From assembly GCF_025398735.1 (NCBI RefSeq), contig NZ_CP104694.1, forward strand, positions 4,739,465-4,803,464: 64,000 bases of DNA, written 5' to 3'. The notes under the pieces are model-generated. The model worked only from the letters and a program-made list of their open reading frames with translations, had not been told where the DNA came from and ran no database searches. The first letter of the stretch is position 1; each line of letters begins with the position of its first letter. This stretch comes from Tahibacter amnicola. Lineage in GTDB: Bacteria > Pseudomonadota > Gammaproteobacteria > Xanthomonadales > Rhodanobacteraceae. Made by a program: the position numbers and the translations under genes. Positions 1-8,736 of the stretch are shown here, one piece after another.

Positions 1-618
1 CTGTACGACCTGCTCAGCACGGCGCTGGCCAGCCCGTCCGGCACCATTTCGACGGCCTTTCCGGCAAACTCCTTCGCCGACCAGCTCAAGATGGTCGCGC
101 GGATGATCAAGCTCTCGCGCGATACCGCCGTCAACGTTCAGCACACGCGCCAGGTCTATTTCGTGCGCATCGGCGGCTTCGACCTGCACGACCGGCTGAT
201 GGCCACCGACACCAGTGGCCACGCCTTCCTGCTCAATCGCCTGTCGACCGGCCTTGCCGCGTTCTACACCGCGCTGGGCGAAATCGGCGCGCAGAACGAC
301 GTGACCACCTTTACCGCCAGCGAATTCGCCCGCACGCTCAGCTCCAACGGCAACGGTTCCGACCACGCCTGGGGCGGCGTGCAGCTGGTGATGGGCGGCG
401 CCGTCAATGGCGGGCGCCTCTATGGCAGCTATCCGGACCTGGTCAACAACGGCGCGATCAGTTTCAGCCGCGGCCAGATGATTCCGTCCACCAGCGTCGA
501 CCAGATGGCCGCAACGCTGGCGCGCTGGATGGGCGTGACCACGACCAACGATCTCAACGCGATTTTCCCGAACCTGCCCAATTTCGCCAGTTCCAACCTC
601 GGCTTCATGGCAGCCTGA
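1..618 (+). CDS. DUF1501 family protein, C-terminal part (cut by window start)
   Basis: The frame is open from base 1, so the N-terminus lies outside the window; 205 residues remain. The sequence closely parallels the C-terminal half of the complete DUF1501 protein at 2505-3986 (by eye roughly three quarters identical), including the ASEFARTLSSNGNGSDHAWG stretch, which fits the metal-site end of this alkaline-phosphatase-like family. DUF1501 proteins are exported, usually by Tat, and are commonly encoded next to a DUF1800 protein; their substrate is unknown. Its position upstream of a second DUF1800/DUF1501 pair suggests tandem duplication of the unit. A terminator follows 30 bases after the stop. 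Confidence 0.9.
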   Translation: MYDLLSTALASPSGTISTAFPANSFADQLKMVARMIKLSRDTAVNVQHTRQVYFVRIGGFDLHDRLMATDTSGHAFLLNRLSTGLAAFYTALGEIGAQNDVTTFTASEFARTLSSNGNGSDHAWGGVQLVMGGAVNGGRLYGSYPDLVNNGAISFSRGQMIPSTSVDQMAATLARWMGVTTTNDLNAIFPNLPNFASSNLGFMAA

Positions 619-647
619 TCCCTTTTCGCGATTCTTAGCGGCGAGCT

Positions 648-677
648 GGCAGGCACTTCCGTGCCTGCCATTTTTTT
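648..677 (+). terminator. Rho-independent terminator after the partial DUF1501 gene
   Basis: An 8-bp perfect stem (GGCAGGCA / TGCCTGCC) with a 6-base loop is followed by a run of seven T. It separates the first DUF1501 copy from the next DUF1800/DUF1501 unit. Confidence 0.85.
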
Positions 678-841
678 GTCGATCTGATACGTATTCGATA
701 GCACGCCTGGCAACCGCCCGCGCGCCGTTGCCGGGCACGTCAACCACGTCCCTCCTGCCGCGTTGAACGAAGCGGGGTGCATGATGCTCGCCATGCATGC
801 ACGCCAGGTCGTTCCACTCTGCCAGCCTGGGGATACCCGCC

Positions 842-2494
842 ATGAAACACCACGTGCTCGCCGGATTCACGGCGCTCCTGTGCACCGCCGTCTTATCCAC
901 TCCCGTAACCGCCCGGACGATCTTTCGCTCGGGGTTTGAAGCCCCCACAGACATTCCGGCTACCGACGCCCAGGCCGCCCGTTTCCTGACGCAGGCGACA
1001 TTCGGGCCGACTACTGCCGACATCGCCCGCGTCCGGACGATCGGCTTCAGCCGCTGGATCGACGAACAATTCGCTATCGCACCGACCTCGGCAAGAACCT
1101 ACATGCAGGCCGTCGATGCCGCCAACGGCAACGACAGCGTCACGCACGAAACCCGCTACGACCGCTGGTTCCACACCGCGGCCTATGGCCCCGACCAGCT
1201 GCGCCAGCGCATGGCCTGGGCGCTGTCACAGATCTTCGTCATCTCCGACCAGAACGGCACGCTCAAGAACGAGTCGCTGTATGTTGCCGAATATGCCGAC
1301 CTGCTGGCGCGCAATGCCTTCGGCTTCTATCGCCCGCTGCTCGAAGAGGTGACCTTCAACCAGTCGATGGGCAAGTACCTGAGCCATTTCCGCAATCGAA
1401 AGGCCGGGCCTGGCATCGAGCCGGACGAGAACTATGCACGCGAAATCATGCAGCTGTTCTCGATCGGGCTGGTGGAGCGCGACCTGAACTTCGAGCCGGT
1501 GCTCGGCGACGACGGGCTGCCCGTTCCCACCTACGATCAGGAAGTCATCACCAACTTCGCCAAGCTGTTTACCGGCTTCAACTACGCGAACGCGACCAAC
1601 ATCTTCAACGGCTCCAACTCGCTCCAGCCGATGACCTGCATTGCGGCCGAGCACGATTTCAGCGAGAAGAAAGTGCTGGGAGGCATCGTGCTTCCGGCCA
1701 ATGCCCCCAGCTGCGTCGCCGACGTGCGCGCCGGTCTCGACGTGATCGCCAGCCATCCCAATGTCGCCCCGTTCATCGCGCGCCAGCTGATCCAGCGTTT
1801 CGTGACGAGCAACCCGTCGGGCGCCTACATCCGGCGCGTTGCCCGGGTATTCCGCGATAACGGCGACGGCGAGGCCGGCGACCTGCAGGCCGTGATCAAG
1901 GCCATCCTGCTTGATCCGGAGGCGCGCAACGACGCGCCGCCGGCGAATTTCGGCAAGCTGCGCGAGCCGCTGCTGCGGCTGACGGCCCTGTGGCGTGCCT
2001 GGGATGCGCAACCGCCGCCGACCAGCCCCACAGGCGAGATCGACATGGGCATCAAGTTCAACGCGGTGTATGACTACGCACAGCGCCCCCTGTCGGCACC
2101 GACGGTGTTCAATTTCTACGAACCCGATTACCAGCCGCCCGGCGCCATGGCCGGGGCCGGCCTGTATTCGCCGGAACTTCAGATCATCAGCGAATCGACG
2201 GCTTACTCAATCTCCAGCAGCCTGTCGAAGTATTCCTTCGATGCCTACGTCGGCATGAACTCGCCGCCGAACAATCGTCCACTGCTCAACCTGACCGCCC
2301 TGGCGGCCATGAGCTCGCCGGCCGCCATGGTGGATCACGTCAATCAACGCATGCTGTACGGCGCCATGTCGACAAGCCTTCGCGACAACCTGCTGCAACT
2401 GCTCGCCGAAATGGGCAACGCCTCCAGCACTGCCAAGGCACGCGCCCTGGTGCTGATGGTCGCCATCTCTCCCGATTACGCTACGCAACGCTGA
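842..2494 (+). CDS. DUF1800 family exported protein
   Basis: Encodes about 550 residues. The ATG at 842 is preferred over the in-frame ATG at 797 because it begins directly with a good Sec signal peptide (MKHHVLAGFTALLC, cleavage near VTA). The family hallmark blocks are visible: FLTQATFGPT near the mature N-terminus and DENYAREIMQLFSIGL in the middle. DUF1800 proteins have no settled biochemical role; they are almost always paired with DUF1501 proteins, as here, with the partner starting 10 bases downstream. Immediately after the signal peptide it carries IFRSGFE, a short motif that recurs in other exported proteins of this window. Likely periplasmic or outer surface. Confidence 0.92.
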   Translation: MKHHVLAGFTALLCTAVLSTPVTARTIFRSGFEAPTDIPATDAQAARFLTQATFGPTTADIARVRTIGFSRWIDEQFAIAPTSARTYMQAVDAANGNDSVTHETRYDRWFHTAAYGPDQLRQRMAWALSQIFVISDQNGTLKNESLYVAEYADLLARNAFGFYRPLLEEVTFNQSMGKYLSHFRNRKAGPGIEPDENYAREIMQLFSIGLVERDLNFEPVLGDDGLPVPTYDQEVITNFAKLFTGFNYANATNIFNGSNSLQPMTCIAAEHDFSEKKVLGGIVLPANAPSCVADVRAGLDVIASHPNVAPFIARQLIQRFVTSNPSGAYIRRVARVFRDNGDGEAGDLQAVIKAILLDPEARNDAPPANFGKLREPLLRLTALWRAWDAQPPPTSPTGEIDMGIKFNAVYDYAQRPLSAPTVFNFYEPDYQPPGAMAGAGLYSPELQIISESTAYSISSSLSKYSFDAYVGMNSPPNNRPLLNLTALAAMSSPAAMVDHVNQRMLYGAMSTSLRDNLLQLLAEMGNASSTAKARALVLMVAISPDYATQR

Positions 2495-2504
2495 GGACGC
2501 CGCC

Positions 2505-3986
2505 ATGACTCACGACATCAAGACACGCCGGCAATTCCTCAAGCACCTGGGTGGCCTGCTCTGCGCGGGCGGCGCCAGTGCCTTCATGCCGCAGCTCCAG
2601 CTGATAGGCTCGGCGACGGCCGCCACCCGCGCCACGGTGCCCGGCTACCGCGCGCTGGTCTGCGTTTACCTCGCCGGCGGCAATGACGCCTACAACACGC
2701 TGATTCCCTACGACACGGCCCGCCACGCGGCCTATGTCAGCGCACGCGGCGGCGTCTATCACCCCAACACCAATCCCCAGGGGTTGGCGATTGCACGCGA
2801 TGCACTGACCAGTGCCGTGCAGATCACCGACTCGGCGACGGGCGCACCCTACGCACTCAATCCGGGCAATGCGAATTACCCGGCGGCAATGGCGGAACTG
2901 GCAAACCTGTTCCGCCAGAACAAACTCGCCTTCATCGCCAATGTCGGTACGCTCACCCGCCGCATCACCAAGGACGAGTACAACGCGCTGCCAGCGCTGC
3001 GTCCACCGCAGTTGTATTCGCACAACGACCAGGAAAACCTCTGGCACCTGGGCCGCACGACCAACTACGCCCAGGGCTGGGGCGGCCAGGTCGCCGATCG
3101 CGTCAGGCTGGACAATCTCAATCAGCAGCTGTCGCCCTGCATTTCGGTCTATGGCGGCACGAACCGGTTCCAGGTCGGGCTGAACACGTTCCCGTATCAC
3201 ATTGACAGTTCCGGCGTGGTGCCGCTGAGCAACATCTACAACGACCCGGACAACGTCGGCAGCCAGTTCGGCATGCAGCTGGACGGCGCGCTGGACCGCA
3301 TGCTGGCGCAGTCCTATCCGTCGCCGTTCTCGTCGGAATACGCCGGCACGTTCAAGCGCGCCCGGGCTGTGTATGACCTCCTCTACCCCGCGTTGGCGAG
3401 TGCTGCCGGACAGATCACAACAGAGTTTCCGTCCAACGACCTGGGTGAGCAGCTGAAGATGGTGGCACGCATGATCCGGCTCTCGCGCGATACGTCGGTG
3501 AACGTGCAGCACAAGCGCCAAATCTACTTTGTGCGCCTTGCCGGTTTTGACATGCACGACAAACTGATGAACGGCGACACGGCCGGTCATGCCTACCTGC
3601 TCAACGCGCTCTCCAAGAGCCTCAGCGCGTTCTGGCAGGCGATGAACGAAATCGGGGCGCAGAACGAAGTCACCGCCTTCACCATGAGCGAATTCGCGCG
3701 CACGCTCAGTTCCAACGGCAACGGCAGCGACCATGCCTGGGGCGGCGTGCAACTGGTGATGGGTGGCGCAGTCAACGGCGGCCGAATCTACGGCACCTAT
3801 CCGGAGCTGGTGCTCAACGGGCCGATGAGCCTGAGTCGCGGGCAGATGATTCCGACCACCAGCGTCGACCAGATGGCGGCCACGCTGGCCCGCTGGATGG
3901 GCGTGACAGGAACCAATGACCTGCGCACCATCTTCCCCAACCTGATCAATTTCGATACCGACAACCTGGGTTTCATGACCGCCTGA
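2505..3986 (+). CDS. DUF1501 family Tat-exported protein
   Basis: 493 residues. The N-terminus has a twin-arginine motif (TRRQFLKHLGG) followed by a hydrophobic, alanine-rich stretch, so the folded protein is expected to be exported by Tat. The body contains VYLAGGNDAYNTLIPYD and, near the C-terminus, SEFARTLSSNGNGSDHAWGG, typical of DUF1501 proteins of the alkaline-phosphatase-like superfamily. A GAGG Shine-Dalgarno sequence lies just before the ATG. It is co-transcribed with the DUF1800 gene and is a close paralogue of the truncated gene at the window start. Enzymatic activity is not known. Confidence 0.93.
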   Translation: MTHDIKTRRQFLKHLGGLLCAGGASAFMPQLQLIGSATAATRATVPGYRALVCVYLAGGNDAYNTLIPYDTARHAAYVSARGGVYHPNTNPQGLAIARDALTSAVQITDSATGAPYALNPGNANYPAAMAELANLFRQNKLAFIANVGTLTRRITKDEYNALPALRPPQLYSHNDQENLWHLGRTTNYAQGWGGQVADRVRLDNLNQQLSPCISVYGGTNRFQVGLNTFPYHIDSSGVVPLSNIYNDPDNVGSQFGMQLDGALDRMLAQSYPSPFSSEYAGTFKRARAVYDLLYPALASAAGQITTEFPSNDLGEQLKMVARMIRLSRDTSVNVQHKRQIYFVRLAGFDMHDKLMNGDTAGHAYLLNALSKSLSAFWQAMNEIGAQNEVTAFTMSEFARTLSSNGNGSDHAWGGVQLVMGGAVNGGRIYGTYPELVLNGPMSLSRGQMIPTTSVDQMAATLARWMGVTGTNDLRTIFPNLINFDTDNLGFMTA

Positions 3987-3994
3987 TGCACGAA

Positions 3995-4023
3995 GGGCCG
4001 TGGACGAGGTACGTCCACGGCCC
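3995..4023. terminator. Bidirectional terminator between convergent genes
   Basis: A perfect 12-bp stem (GGGCCGTGGACG / CGTCCACGGCCC) with a 5-base loop lies in the 52-base gap between the convergent stops of the DUF1501 gene and the dipeptidase gene. Confidence 0.75.
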
Positions 4024-4038
4024 TGTTTGCGCTTGTCG

Positions 4039-5169
4039 TCACGCCGTCCAGATGCGCGCGAAAGCGTCCCGGAAGTTGGTGCCCAGGACTTTCTCGGCAA
4101 TGCGCGGACTGTAGCCGCGCCTGAGCAGTGCGTCTGTCACGGTCTCCAGTTTGCGCGCACTGTTGAGTTCGGGAATGTAGGGTGGACGATCTTCGCCGGG
4201 TGCGGAAATGCCCTTGGCCTTGCGTTCGGCGACAGCGGCCCGGATTCCGGCGATGTCCGCCTCGGTGAGCGCGTCAAACGGCACGTCCGAACCGATGCCA
4301 ACGTGATCCTCGCCGCACACTTTCAGTGCATGGGCCACGTGGGCGATGTAATCCTCGAGCGAGGGCTGGCGACTTTCCTCCGTCAGGAACGGCAGCATAT
4401 AGATGCCCATCACACCGCCCTTCTCTGCCATCGCCCGCATCTCGCGGTCGAACTTGTTGCGCGGGTGATCGTGCAGGGCGCGACAACCGCCGTGGGTAAT
4501 CAGGACGGGCTTGGTCGATGCCGCAATCCCCTGCGCAGTCGACGCGGCGTTAGTGTGACTCAGGTCGACGGCCACGCCCAGGCTGTTCATCCGCTCGATT
4601 GCCTGGCGACCCAGCGGCGTGAGGCCCTTCTCGTCACCATCCAGGCAACCGACGGCCAGGGGCGAAGTGCGGTTGTAGCTCAGCTGCATGATGCGCACCC
4701 CCATCTGGCGGAACAGATCGATGCGATCGAGCTTGTCCTCCAGCGGCGTGGCCGCTTCGAATGAGAAGATGATGCCCAGCTTGCGTTCGCGACGGGCACG
4801 ATCGAGGTCTTCGGCGCGCAGGATTTTCAGAAATCGATCCGGATGTGCATCGATCAGCCCCTGTGCAGCGGCAATATCCGCCACGGCGGCTTCGAAGTCG
4901 CCGTCGGCATTGCCCAGCGTGGCTTTCACCACAGTGACGCCCGAGGCGGCGATGGCTTTGTTCAAGAGGGCGATGTCGTCGCCCACATAGGCCTGCCCGA
5001 TGGATGCCAGCGCGTTCGCGTCGACGACGAGCGCATTCCGGTAGAGCGCGGCCGCGGCGGAGGCTTCCGGTGCAGCCACTGACCTGGCCAGGACGGTGGG
5101 CGCAGAAGCGGCAAACAGGCCCGCACCAAGGAGCTGCGTGAACTGGCGACGGCTGATCAGGGTAGTCAC
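4039..5169 (-). CDS. Exported M19-like (membrane dipeptidase family) protein
   Basis: 376 residues from a GTG at 5169, chosen because AAGGAA lies 6 bases upstream and the product starts with a twin-arginine-like signal (SRRQFTQLLGAGLFAAS). A longer open frame to 5406 would run through the divergent tetR gene and its operators. The renal-dipeptidase fold is recognisable: FSFEA (bridging Glu), VDLSH and ITHGG (His ligands), GIGSD near the C-terminus. The usual N-terminal His-x-Asp metal site is absent; the aligned stretch reads VVDANALAS. Substrate and activity are therefore uncertain. The intergenic tetO-like sites suggest control by the neighbouring TetR protein. Confidence 0.85.
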   Translation of the reverse strand: MTTLISRRQFTQLLGAGLFAASAPTVLARSVAAPEASAAAALYRNALVVDANALASIGQAYVGDDIALLNKAIAASGVTVVKATLGNADGDFEAAVADIAAAQGLIDAHPDRFLKILRAEDLDRARRERKLGIIFSFEAATPLEDKLDRIDLFRQMGVRIMQLSYNRTSPLAVGCLDGDEKGLTPLGRQAIERMNSLGVAVDLSHTNAASTAQGIAASTKPVLITHGGCRALHDHPRNKFDREMRAMAEKGGVMGIYMLPFLTEESRQPSLEDYIAHVAHALKVCGEDHVGIGSDVPFDALTEADIAGIRAAVAERKAKGISAPGEDRPPYIPELNSARKLETVTDALLRRGYSPRIAEKVLGTNFRDAFARIWTA

Positions 5170-5225
5170 GGGTGATTCCTTGTACGGGCGGAGAAAGGCG
5201 TGGAAACGCGGTTGTGCCGGCTTCC

Positions 5226-5252
5226 CTATCAGCGATAGACTATCACCGATAG
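5226..5252. promoter_or_regulatory. Twin tetO-like operators between the dipeptidase and tetR genes
   Basis: Two adjacent 13-bp interrupted palindromes, CTATCAGCGATAG (5226-5238) and CTATCACCGATAG (5240-5252), are 14 bp apart centre to centre. Both have the half-sites CTATC/GATAG of classical tet operators (TCCCTATCAGTGATAGAGA). They sit 17 bases before the tetR ATG and about 60 bases before the divergent GTG, where a TetR dimer could repress both genes. Confidence 0.75.
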
Positions 5253-5268
5253 ATTCGGAGTCAACCGG

Positions 5269-5991
5269 ATGGCGACCCAACGAAAGACACAGTCCCGAAG
5301 CACCACCGCGGCAGCATCCCGGCCGCGCATCGATCGCGAACAGGTCGTCCATGCCGCGCTGCAACTGCTGGGTGAAGGCGGCATAGCGGCACTGAGCACG
5401 CGGCAACTGGCGCAGCGGCTGGGCGTCAAATCACCCTCGCTGTACTGGCATTTCCGCGACAAGGATGAGCTGCTCGACCTGGTCGCCGACGCGATCTGTG
5501 CCGAGGCCCAGCTGCCCGCCAGCGATCTTTCGTTTCGCCAGCGCCTGGAGCAGATCAGCTGGGAGTACCGCCGCATCCTCCTGCGGTACCGCGATGCCCC
5601 GGCGCTGTTTGCGGAGCGCCCACCGACCGGCCCGCATCGTCTGCGCCTCTACGATGCCGCCCTCGGGCCGTTTCTCGACAACGGCTTCTCCGCCACCGAA
5701 TCAGTAGCGATGGCCGCCTTCTTCCGTAACTACCTGCTCGGCATGATTGCCGAGGAAGCCCGTCAGGCTGCGCTGTCGCGGGCACAGCAACAGCGCCTTC
5801 CGCAGGCGCTGGCGGCGCAGCTGAAAATGATTCCCGGCAGCGCGGCGCTCTACCCCAACCTCAGCCGTGTGGCCGGTGAGCTGGTGCGTGTCGACCCGGA
5901 AGCGCTTTTCGCCATTGGACTGAAAGTCCAGCTCGACGGCATGGAAGCGCGCATGCGTCGCCGAGGAGCCCGTGGTGCACTGACACGCTAG
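5269..5991 (+). CDS. TetR-family repressor with tetracycline-repressor-type C-terminal domain
   Basis: 240 residues. The HTH runs from about residue 20 to 66 (STRQLAQRLGVKSPSLYWHFRDKDELLDLV), the YWHF-K-L block being typical of the TetR class. The rest resembles the TetR_C ligand-binding/dimerisation domain. A CGGAG Shine-Dalgarno sequence precedes the ATG. It is divergent from the M19-like gene, and the shared spacer holds two tetO-like sites. No efflux pump is adjacent, so the effector is probably not tetracycline itself (inference). Its stop codon overlaps that of lpxK on the other strand. Confidence 0.9.
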   Translation: MATQRKTQSRSTTAAASRPRIDREQVVHAALQLLGEGGIAALSTRQLAQRLGVKSPSLYWHFRDKDELLDLVADAICAEAQLPASDLSFRQRLEQISWEYRRILLRYRDAPALFAERPPTGPHRLRLYDAALGPFLDNGFSATESVAMAAFFRNYLLGMIAEEARQAALSRAQQQRLPQALAAQLKMIPGSAALYPNLSRVAGELVRVDPEALFAIGLKVQLDGMEARMRRRGARGALTR

Positions 5992-6977
5992 CGGTGTGCA
6001 GCGTTCCGCACACGCGCCGCCAGGGCGTCAAGAAAGGCGTCGGGCAATTGCGACAGCACCGGGATCGTCCAATGGTCGTCCGTCGCGAACGGGCGCACCT
6101 TCACCGCATCCTTGTCGGTCATCAGCACAGGCATGCCGGGCTCGAAAACGACGTCGGCAGCCGTGAACGCGTGATGATCGGGAAACGGATGGGCGATGAC
6201 CGCCATGCCCTGCGCGCGAAGCATGTCAAAGAAGCGCGCCGGATTTCCGATACCGGCGACCGCGTGCACCGTAACTCCGGCGAAGGCCGCCAATGGCTGC
6301 CGGCGCACCGGTTCCCGCAACGACACGGCCTCGGATGGCACCAGGTGCAGGGCGATTTCGTCGCCGCGCGGCGCGGCACCGTTGCAGATCACGAAGTCGC
6401 ATTCGGATGCCCGGCTGGCCGGCTCCCGCAAAGGACCCGCTGGCAGCAGGCGGCCATTGCCGAACCTCCGCACGCCGTCGACGACGCAGATCTCGATGTC
6501 GCGCGCCAGCCGGTAGTGCTGCAGCCCATCGTCGGCAATCACGACATCGACGTCGTCCGTTCGCAGGAGATACTCGCCCGCGGCCACACGGTCACGTCCG
6601 ACAACCACCGGCACGCCCGTGCGCTGGTGAATCAGAAAGGGTTCGTCACCAACGAGGGCCGGCGTCGACCCGGCATCAACGCGCTGCACCGATTCGACCG
6701 CGCCACCGTAGCCGCGGCTGATCACGCCGGGCCGCAGACCGCGCGCGCACAAGCCCTCGATCAGGCCGATGGTGACGGGAGTCTTGCCAGTTCCCCCCAC
6801 ACTCACATTGCCGACCACGATGACCGGCACCGGCAATCGCCGCGGCTTGAGCCAACGTCGATAACTCCAGCGTCTCAGTGCGCTAACCTGCGCAAAGAGC
6901 GTCTCCAGCAGGCGCCAGGCCAGGGGAACCGGTTGATGGCCATACCACACCGCTTCGCGCCGGGTCGCGTCGCGCAC
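5988..6977 (-). CDS. lpxK: Tetraacyldisaccharide 4'-kinase LpxK
   Basis: 329 residues from a GTG at 6977, one base after the msbA stop codon. The Walker-type P-loop VGNVSVGGTGKTPV lies at about residues 48-61, followed by SRGYGG, VVIADDGLQHY and the C-terminal FPDHHAF and LMTDKDAVK blocks, all typical of LpxK. It phosphorylates the 4' position of the lipid A precursor at the inner face of the inner membrane. Last gene of the exbB-exbD-msbA-lpxK operon. The stop overlaps the convergent tetR stop in the tetranucleotide CTAG. Confidence 0.96.
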   Translation of the reverse strand: MRDATRREAVWYGHQPVPLAWRLLETLFAQVSALRRWSYRRWLKPRRLPVPVIVVGNVSVGGTGKTPVTIGLIEGLCARGLRPGVISRGYGGAVESVQRVDAGSTPALVGDEPFLIHQRTGVPVVVGRDRVAAGEYLLRTDDVDVVIADDGLQHYRLARDIEICVVDGVRRFGNGRLLPAGPLREPASRASECDFVICNGAAPRGDEIALHLVPSEAVSLREPVRRQPLAAFAGVTVHAVAGIGNPARFFDMLRAQGMAVIAHPFPDHHAFTAADVVFEPGMPVLMTDKDAVKVRPFATDDHWTIPVLSQLPDAFLDALAARVRNAAHR

Positions 6978-6978
6978 G

Positions 6979-8736
6979 TCAGCTGCCGATATCGTGGAAC
7001 TGCATGCGGTGCAGCGCGGCGTAATGGCCGCCACGCGCCAGGAGCTCGGCATGACGACCTGTTTCCAGCACACGGCCCTGGTCCAGCACGACGATCTGGT
7101 CAGCATGCTCGATCGTGGACAGGCGATGCGCGATCACCAGCGTCGTGCGCTCGCGCATCAGGCGAGACAATGCGTCCTGGATCAGGCGTTCGGACTCCGA
7201 ATCGAGCGCACTGGTCGCCTCGTCCAGAATCAGGATCGGCGCGTTCTTGAGGATCGCCCGGGCAATCGCGATGCGCTGGCGCTGGCCGCCGGACAGCAGC
7301 GCACCGCCCTCGCCCACGGCGCTGTGGATGCCGTCAGGCAGACGCCGGATGAATTCCAGGGCGTTCGCCGCTTCCGCCGCGGCCACGATTTCCGCCTCGC
7401 TCGCATCGCCCAGTGCACCATAGGCGATATTGCGCGCAATGGAATCGTTGAACAAAACCACACTCTGGCCGACCAGCGCGATCTGCCGGCGCAGGCTTTC
7501 CAGGGTCCAGTCCTGCAACGGCCGGCCATCGAGCAGGATGCTGCCCGACGTCGGTTCGTAGAATCGTGGAATGAGGCTGACCAGGCTGGACTTGCCGCCA
7601 CCCGACCGGCCGACGAATGCCGTGACGCTGCCCGCGGGGCAATCCAGGTTGACGCCACGCAGCGCGTCTGTGGCAGCGCCCGGGTAGCGCAGGCCCACGT
7701 CCTTGAGCACCAGATCGCCCTGGCACCGCGCCGCGGCGAAGCTGCCCTGGTCCGGTTCCGGTTTCGCGTCGATCAGGCTGAAGATGTCCTGTGCCGCGGC
7801 GACGCCGCGCTGCATCATGGCTTGTACGGTGGTCAACCGCTTGAGCGAGGGCAGAATCACCAGCATGGCGGTGATCAGCGACATGAAGGCTCCGGCGCTC
7901 ATCTGCGCCAGGGTCTCCGGCCGCGTCGCAAAGAAGATCACGCCCGCCAGCGCGGTGGCGGCAACCACCTGCACCAGTGAGGTGGACATGGCGTTGGTGG
8001 CGGCGACTTTCAGGTTGAGGCGGCGGTTCTGCTCGTTGATCTCGGCAAAGCGGTCCAGCTCGTAGCGTTTGCCGCCATAGATCTTCACTTCGCGGTGACC
8101 GCCCACGACCTCCTCGACGATACCCGTCACCGAGCCGACCGACTGCTGGATCCGATGACTGATGCGGCGATAGCGCCGTCCCACGAACCACACGACCACG
8201 GCAATCACCGGCGCCATCATGAACAGGGCGAGCGTCAGGCGCGCACTGTGCCAGAGCATCACGCAGATCATGCCGAACACGGTGAGGCTGTCGAGCACCA
8301 TGACCTTGACTGCCTCGGTGCTGGCGTGTGCGACCTGTTCGACGGTGAAGCTGGCACGGGAGATCAGCTGGCCCGAGGCTTCCCGGTCAAAAAAGGCCGC
8401 AGGCATGTCGAGGTAGCGTCCGAACACTTCCTGGCGCAGGCGATGCACCACGCCGCGGCCGACCCGCGCGACACCGTAGTCTGTCAGCCAGGTGGCGACG
8501 CCGCGCACCAGGAAAAGCACGACGATGATGATCGGCATCCAGAAGATGACGTCCGGATCGCGCTTGTCGAACAGCTCGTCCAGCATCGGCCGGATCAGGT
8601 ACGCAAATGACGCTGCCGCCCCGGCGTCCACCACCATGCCGCCAAGCGCCAGCGATCCGATCGGCCAGTGCCGTGCGGAATACCCCAATAGCCGGCGATA
8701 CGTGACAGCGGCGGTTGCCGCGGCAGCGGTGCTCAC
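6979..8736 (-). CDS. msbA: Lipid A ABC transporter MsbA
   Basis: 585 residues. An N-terminal ABC exporter membrane domain of about six helices is followed by a nucleotide-binding domain with Walker A (GRSGGGKSS), signature LSGGQRQR, Walker B LILDEATSALD and the switch His in IAHRLST. MsbA flips core-lipid A across the inner membrane. The GTG start overlaps the exbD stop (GTGA), implying translational coupling. Its neighbour lpxK works on the same molecule, which supports assignment to MsbA rather than a drug exporter. Confidence 0.95.
   Translation of the reverse strand: MSTAAAATAAVTYRRLLGYSARHWPIGSLALGGMVVDAGAAASFAYLIRPMLDELFDKRDPDVIFWMPIIIVVLFLVRGVATWLTDYGVARVGRGVVHRLRQEVFGRYLDMPAAFFDREASGQLISRASFTVEQVAHASTEAVKVMVLDSLTVFGMICVMLWHSARLTLALFMMAPVIAVVVWFVGRRYRRISHRIQQSVGSVTGIVEEVVGGHREVKIYGGKRYELDRFAEINEQNRRLNLKVAATNAMSTSLVQVVAATALAGVIFFATRPETLAQMSAGAFMSLITAMLVILPSLKRLTTVQAMMQRGVAAAQDIFSLIDAKPEPDQGSFAAARCQGDLVLKDVGLRYPGAATDALRGVNLDCPAGSVTAFVGRSGGGKSSLVSLIPRFYEPTSGSILLDGRPLQDWTLESLRRQIALVGQSVVLFNDSIARNIAYGALGDASEAEIVAAAEAANALEFIRRLPDGIHSAVGEGGALLSGGQRQRIAIARAILKNAPILILDEATSALDSESERLIQDALSRLMRERTTLVIAHRLSTIEHADQIVVLDQGRVLETGRHAELLARGGHYAALHRMQFHDIGS

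Noticed and set aside
2481-4100. 539-codon minus-strand frame opposite the DUF1501 gene
   Set aside because: No domain, no ribosome binding site, and it mirrors the codon bias of a clear plus-strand gene; a high-GC shadow.
4039-5406. Longer start for the dipeptidase gene at 5406
   Set aside because: It would run through the tetO-like sites and the start of the divergent tetR gene; the GTG at 5169 has AAGGAA and a signal peptide.
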